Origin: Tidjanibacter sp. | Lineage (GTDB): Bacteria > Bacteroidota > Bacteroidia > Bacteroidales > Rikenellaceae | Reading direction: 5' to 3' | Assembly (NCBI GenBank): GCA_017628675.1 | Contig: JAGBYS010000004.1 | Location: 1-7,462, forward strand | DNA: 7,462 nucleotides | In this document: positions 5,492-7,462 of the stretch, piece after piece | Position numbering within the stretch: position 1 is the stretch's first letter | Layout of the letters: each line of letters opens with the position of its first letter | The notes under the pieces: generated by a model | Told to the model about the DNA's origin: nothing | What the model saw: only the letters and a program-made list of their open reading frames with translations | Database searches by the model: none | Program-made: the position numbers and the translations under genes

Positions 5492-7462
5492 CTACATATT
5501 TTCAATAAATATATCGTTGAGCAGTTTTTCGAGCGACGAGGGGTCGGAAATCAGCACCTCACGGGGCTTGCTGCCCTCGCTCTTGCCCACAATGCCATAG
5601 GCCTCGAGCTGGTCCATAATGCGGCCCGCACGGTTGTAGCCAATCTTAAATCGGCGCTGAATGAAGGAGGTAGAGCCCTGCTGGTTGGCAACCACAAAGC
5701 GCGAAATCTCCTCAAACATACTATCCAGATCGCCCACATCCTCCTTAGGCTCACCAGCACCTCCATCCTCGGGCACATAGTCGGGCAGCAGGTAGGCCGA
5801 CGAGTAGCCCCTCTGACGCGAGATGAAGTCGATTATGCGATCAATCTCGGGCGTGTCGAGGAAGGCACACTGCAGACGGGTCTCGGCACCATTAATCTGC
5901 ACCAACATATCGCCTTTGCCGATGAGTTTCTCGGCACCCGTGCCACCGAGGATAATCAGCGAGTTGATGCGGTTGGTAACCTTGAAGGCCATACGAGCAG
6001 GGCAGTTGGCACTGATAAGGCCCGTGATAACCTTTGCGTCGGGTCGCTGGGTGGCGATGATAAGGTGGATACCGATGGCGCGCGCCAACTGACCGAGGCG
6101 CACGATGGGTGTCTCAACCTCCTTGCCGGCCGTCATAATCATATCGGCAAACTCATCAATCACCACAACAATATAGGGCAGATAGCGGTGACCATACTTG
6201 GGGTGGAGTTTACGCTCCAGGAACTTCTGGTTGTAGGCGTCGATGCGTTTAACACCCGCCATACGCAGCAGTTTATACCTCTCCTCCATCTCCACACAGA
6301 GCGAATTGAGCGTATAGACCACCTTCTGGGTATCGGTAAGAATGGCCTCATCCTCACTCTCCATCTTGGCCAGGTAGTGTTTCTCCAGCTTGGAGTAGAG
6401 CGATAGCTCCACCTTCTTGGGGTCGACCATCACGAACTTCAGTTCGGCGGGGTGTTTCTTGTAGAGCAGCGAGGCGATAATCGCATTGAGGCCGACAGAC
6501 TTACCCTGACCCGTAGCACCCGCCACAATCATATGGGGCATATCGGCCAGGTCGAAGACAAAGGTTTCGTTCTGGATGGTCTTACCGATCACCACAGGCA
6601 GGGCCGCCTTGCTCTCCTGGAACTTCTTGGAGCGAACCATCGAGTACATCGACACGGTGCGCCTTGTGCGGTTGGGGATCTCAATGCCGATTGTTCCCCT
6701 GCCCGGCATAGGCACAATCAGACGGATGCTCATAGCCTTGAGCGAGATGGCAATATCATCCTCGAGGCTCTTGATCTTCGACACCTTCACACCCATCTCG
6801 GGCTCAATCTCATAGAGCGTCACGGTGGGGCCGATGGTGGCGGTAATCTTCTTAATCTTCACGCCGAACGAGTCGAGCGTCTGCTGAATGAGCACCTTGT
6901 TTTCGTTTATCTCGTCGGCCGAGTACTGCACACCGTCCTCGTCGTATTTCTCGAGAATCTCCACGGGAGGACGCTGGAACTTAGCCAACTCCTTGGTGGG
7001 GTCGTAGAGGCTGCCAATCTTGCCCGCCTGCTCGTCCTCGTGCTCGCTCTGCACAATGTGGATGGTGCCGTCCTCGGTACTCTCAACCACACCGCCTGTG
7101 CCGATTGTCACCTCCAGAGCCGAATCCTCGGGCTTGATGTAGTGCATACCCTCCTCGTTGTTCTCAATGATGGTGAAAATGCCGTCGTCCTCCACAGCCG
7201 TGGGGGCTACCGTGCGGGGAGTCTGCTGCTGAGCCTCCACCGAGAGGGCCATCGAAGCAACACCCACTGCCACACCGTCGCTTCCAATCTCAAGGAAGTC
7301 GTCATCCTCCACCCTACCCTGCTCGGCAGGTGCAGTTACGACTGCGGGCTCCTCATAGAAAGGCTCCTCGGGGGGAACGATAACATCGGTCTGCTCCTCA
7401 AACCAGGGCACCTCCTGAAGTTCGCCATCATCCTCTTGGGGTGCCACTACCGTGAACTCGGG
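5492..7462 (-). CDS. ftsK: DNA translocase FtsK/SpoIIIE, 5' end missing
   Basis: The last 656 residues are present and the frame runs off the right edge. The N-terminal membrane domain expected for FtsK is outside the window. FtsK is a septum-anchored hexameric ATPase that pumps the chromosome termini apart during division. Counting from the window edge, residues 1 to about 145 form an acidic, proline-containing linker. The alpha domain follows at about 188-268, then the RecA-like motor with Walker A GATGQGKS (315-322), Walker B VVVIDEF (Asp436-Glu437) and ATQRP (470-474). The C-terminal gamma winged helix (about 581-640, with FIQRRFKIGYNRAGRIMDQL and SKPREVLI) reads polar KOPS sequences. The stretch usually reading DSRTILD is NSLIILG here. 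A GTG at 7447 is not the start, because the frame continues upstream with coding-like sequence. It is followed by lolA, probably in the same operon. Confidence 0.96.
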   Translation of the reverse strand, partial: PEFTVVAPQEDDGELQEVPWFEEQTDVIVPPEEPFYEEPAVVTAPAEQGRVEDDDFLEIGSDGVAVGVASMALSVEAQQQTPRTVAPTAVEDDGIFTIIENNEEGMHYIKPEDSALEVTIGTGGVVESTEDGTIHIVQSEHEDEQAGKIGSLYDPTKELAKFQRPPVEILEKYDEDGVQYSADEINENKVLIQQTLDSFGVKIKKITATIGPTVTLYEIEPEMGVKVSKIKSLEDDIAISLKAMSIRLIVPMPGRGTIGIEIPNRTRRTVSMYSMVRSKKFQESKAALPVVIGKTIQNETFVFDLADMPHMIVAGATGQGKSVGLNAIIASLLYKKHPAELKFVMVDPKKVELSLYSKLEKHYLAKMESEDEAILTDTQKVVYTLNSLCVEMEERYKLLRMAGVKRIDAYNQKFLERKLHPKYGHRYLPYIVVVIDEFADMIMTAGKEVETPIVRLGQLARAIGIHLIIATQRPDAKVITGLISANCPARMAFKVTNRINSLIILGGTGAEKLIGKGDMLVQINGAETRLQCAFLDTPEIDRIIDFISRQRGYSSAYLLPDYVPEDGGAGEPKEDVGDLDSMFEEISRFVVANQQGSTSFIQRRFKIGYNRAGRIMDQLEAYGIVGKSEGSKPREVLISDPSSLEKLLNDIFIENM

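Noticed and set aside
5429..6406. A 325-codon plus-strand open frame over the ftsK 3' end
   Set aside because: Codon-aligned antisense shadow of the FtsK motor and gamma domains, with no recognisable domain.
7445..7447. GTG at 7447 as the ftsK start
   Set aside because: The frame stays open to the window edge, and FtsK needs an N-terminal membrane domain that is not yet present.

Overview
The window looks like chromosomal DNA from a member of the Bacteroidota, most likely a Bacteroidales relative of Alistipes or other Rikenellaceae. The protein sequences support this, as do the pairings ftsK-lolA and gyrA-TPR gene. None of the internal genes has a Shine-Dalgarno sequence, and their leaders are A-rich. 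A promoter close to the Bacteroidota -33/-7 type (TTTG / TAnnTTTG) lies upstream of gyrA. The genus is an inference; the phylum is fairly safe.

Layout: every recognisable gene is on the minus strand, so transcription runs from right to left. At the right edge is the 5'-truncated gene for the DNA translocase FtsK (5492-7462), with its motor and gamma domains complete. After a 165-base gap comes a periplasmic LolA-type lipoprotein carrier (4718-5326), closed by a strong intrinsic terminator. A 221-base intergenic region follows. It holds two four-unit heptamer arrays, a hairpin between them and a candidate gyrA promoter. Next are gyrA (1893-4496), complete with an unmutated quinolone-resistance region, and 96 bases further a secreted tetratricopeptide-repeat protein (465-1796) that probably shares the gyrA transcript.

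The left 464 bases contain no credible gene but are very rich in inverted repeats. There is a ladder of three hairpins just past the TPR gene and a 125-base cloverleaf-like fold (143-267). A terminator-like hairpin points out of a plus-strand unit lying beyond the left edge. The cloverleaf is the best candidate for something undescribed. Read on the minus strand, one of its side arms is capped by a GCAA (GNRA) tetraloop, which suggests an RNA.

The genes are mostly housekeeping: chromosome segregation (FtsK), envelope lipoprotein trafficking (LolA), DNA supercoiling (GyrA) and an envelope TPR protein. The unusual material is intergenic. One hairpin core occurs in two different gaps, the heptamer arrays overlap the gyrA promoter, and the left-hand cloverleaf is unexplained. 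Within the proteins, FtsK lacks a normally invariant motif and GyrA has a variant GyrA box plus a second box-like motif.
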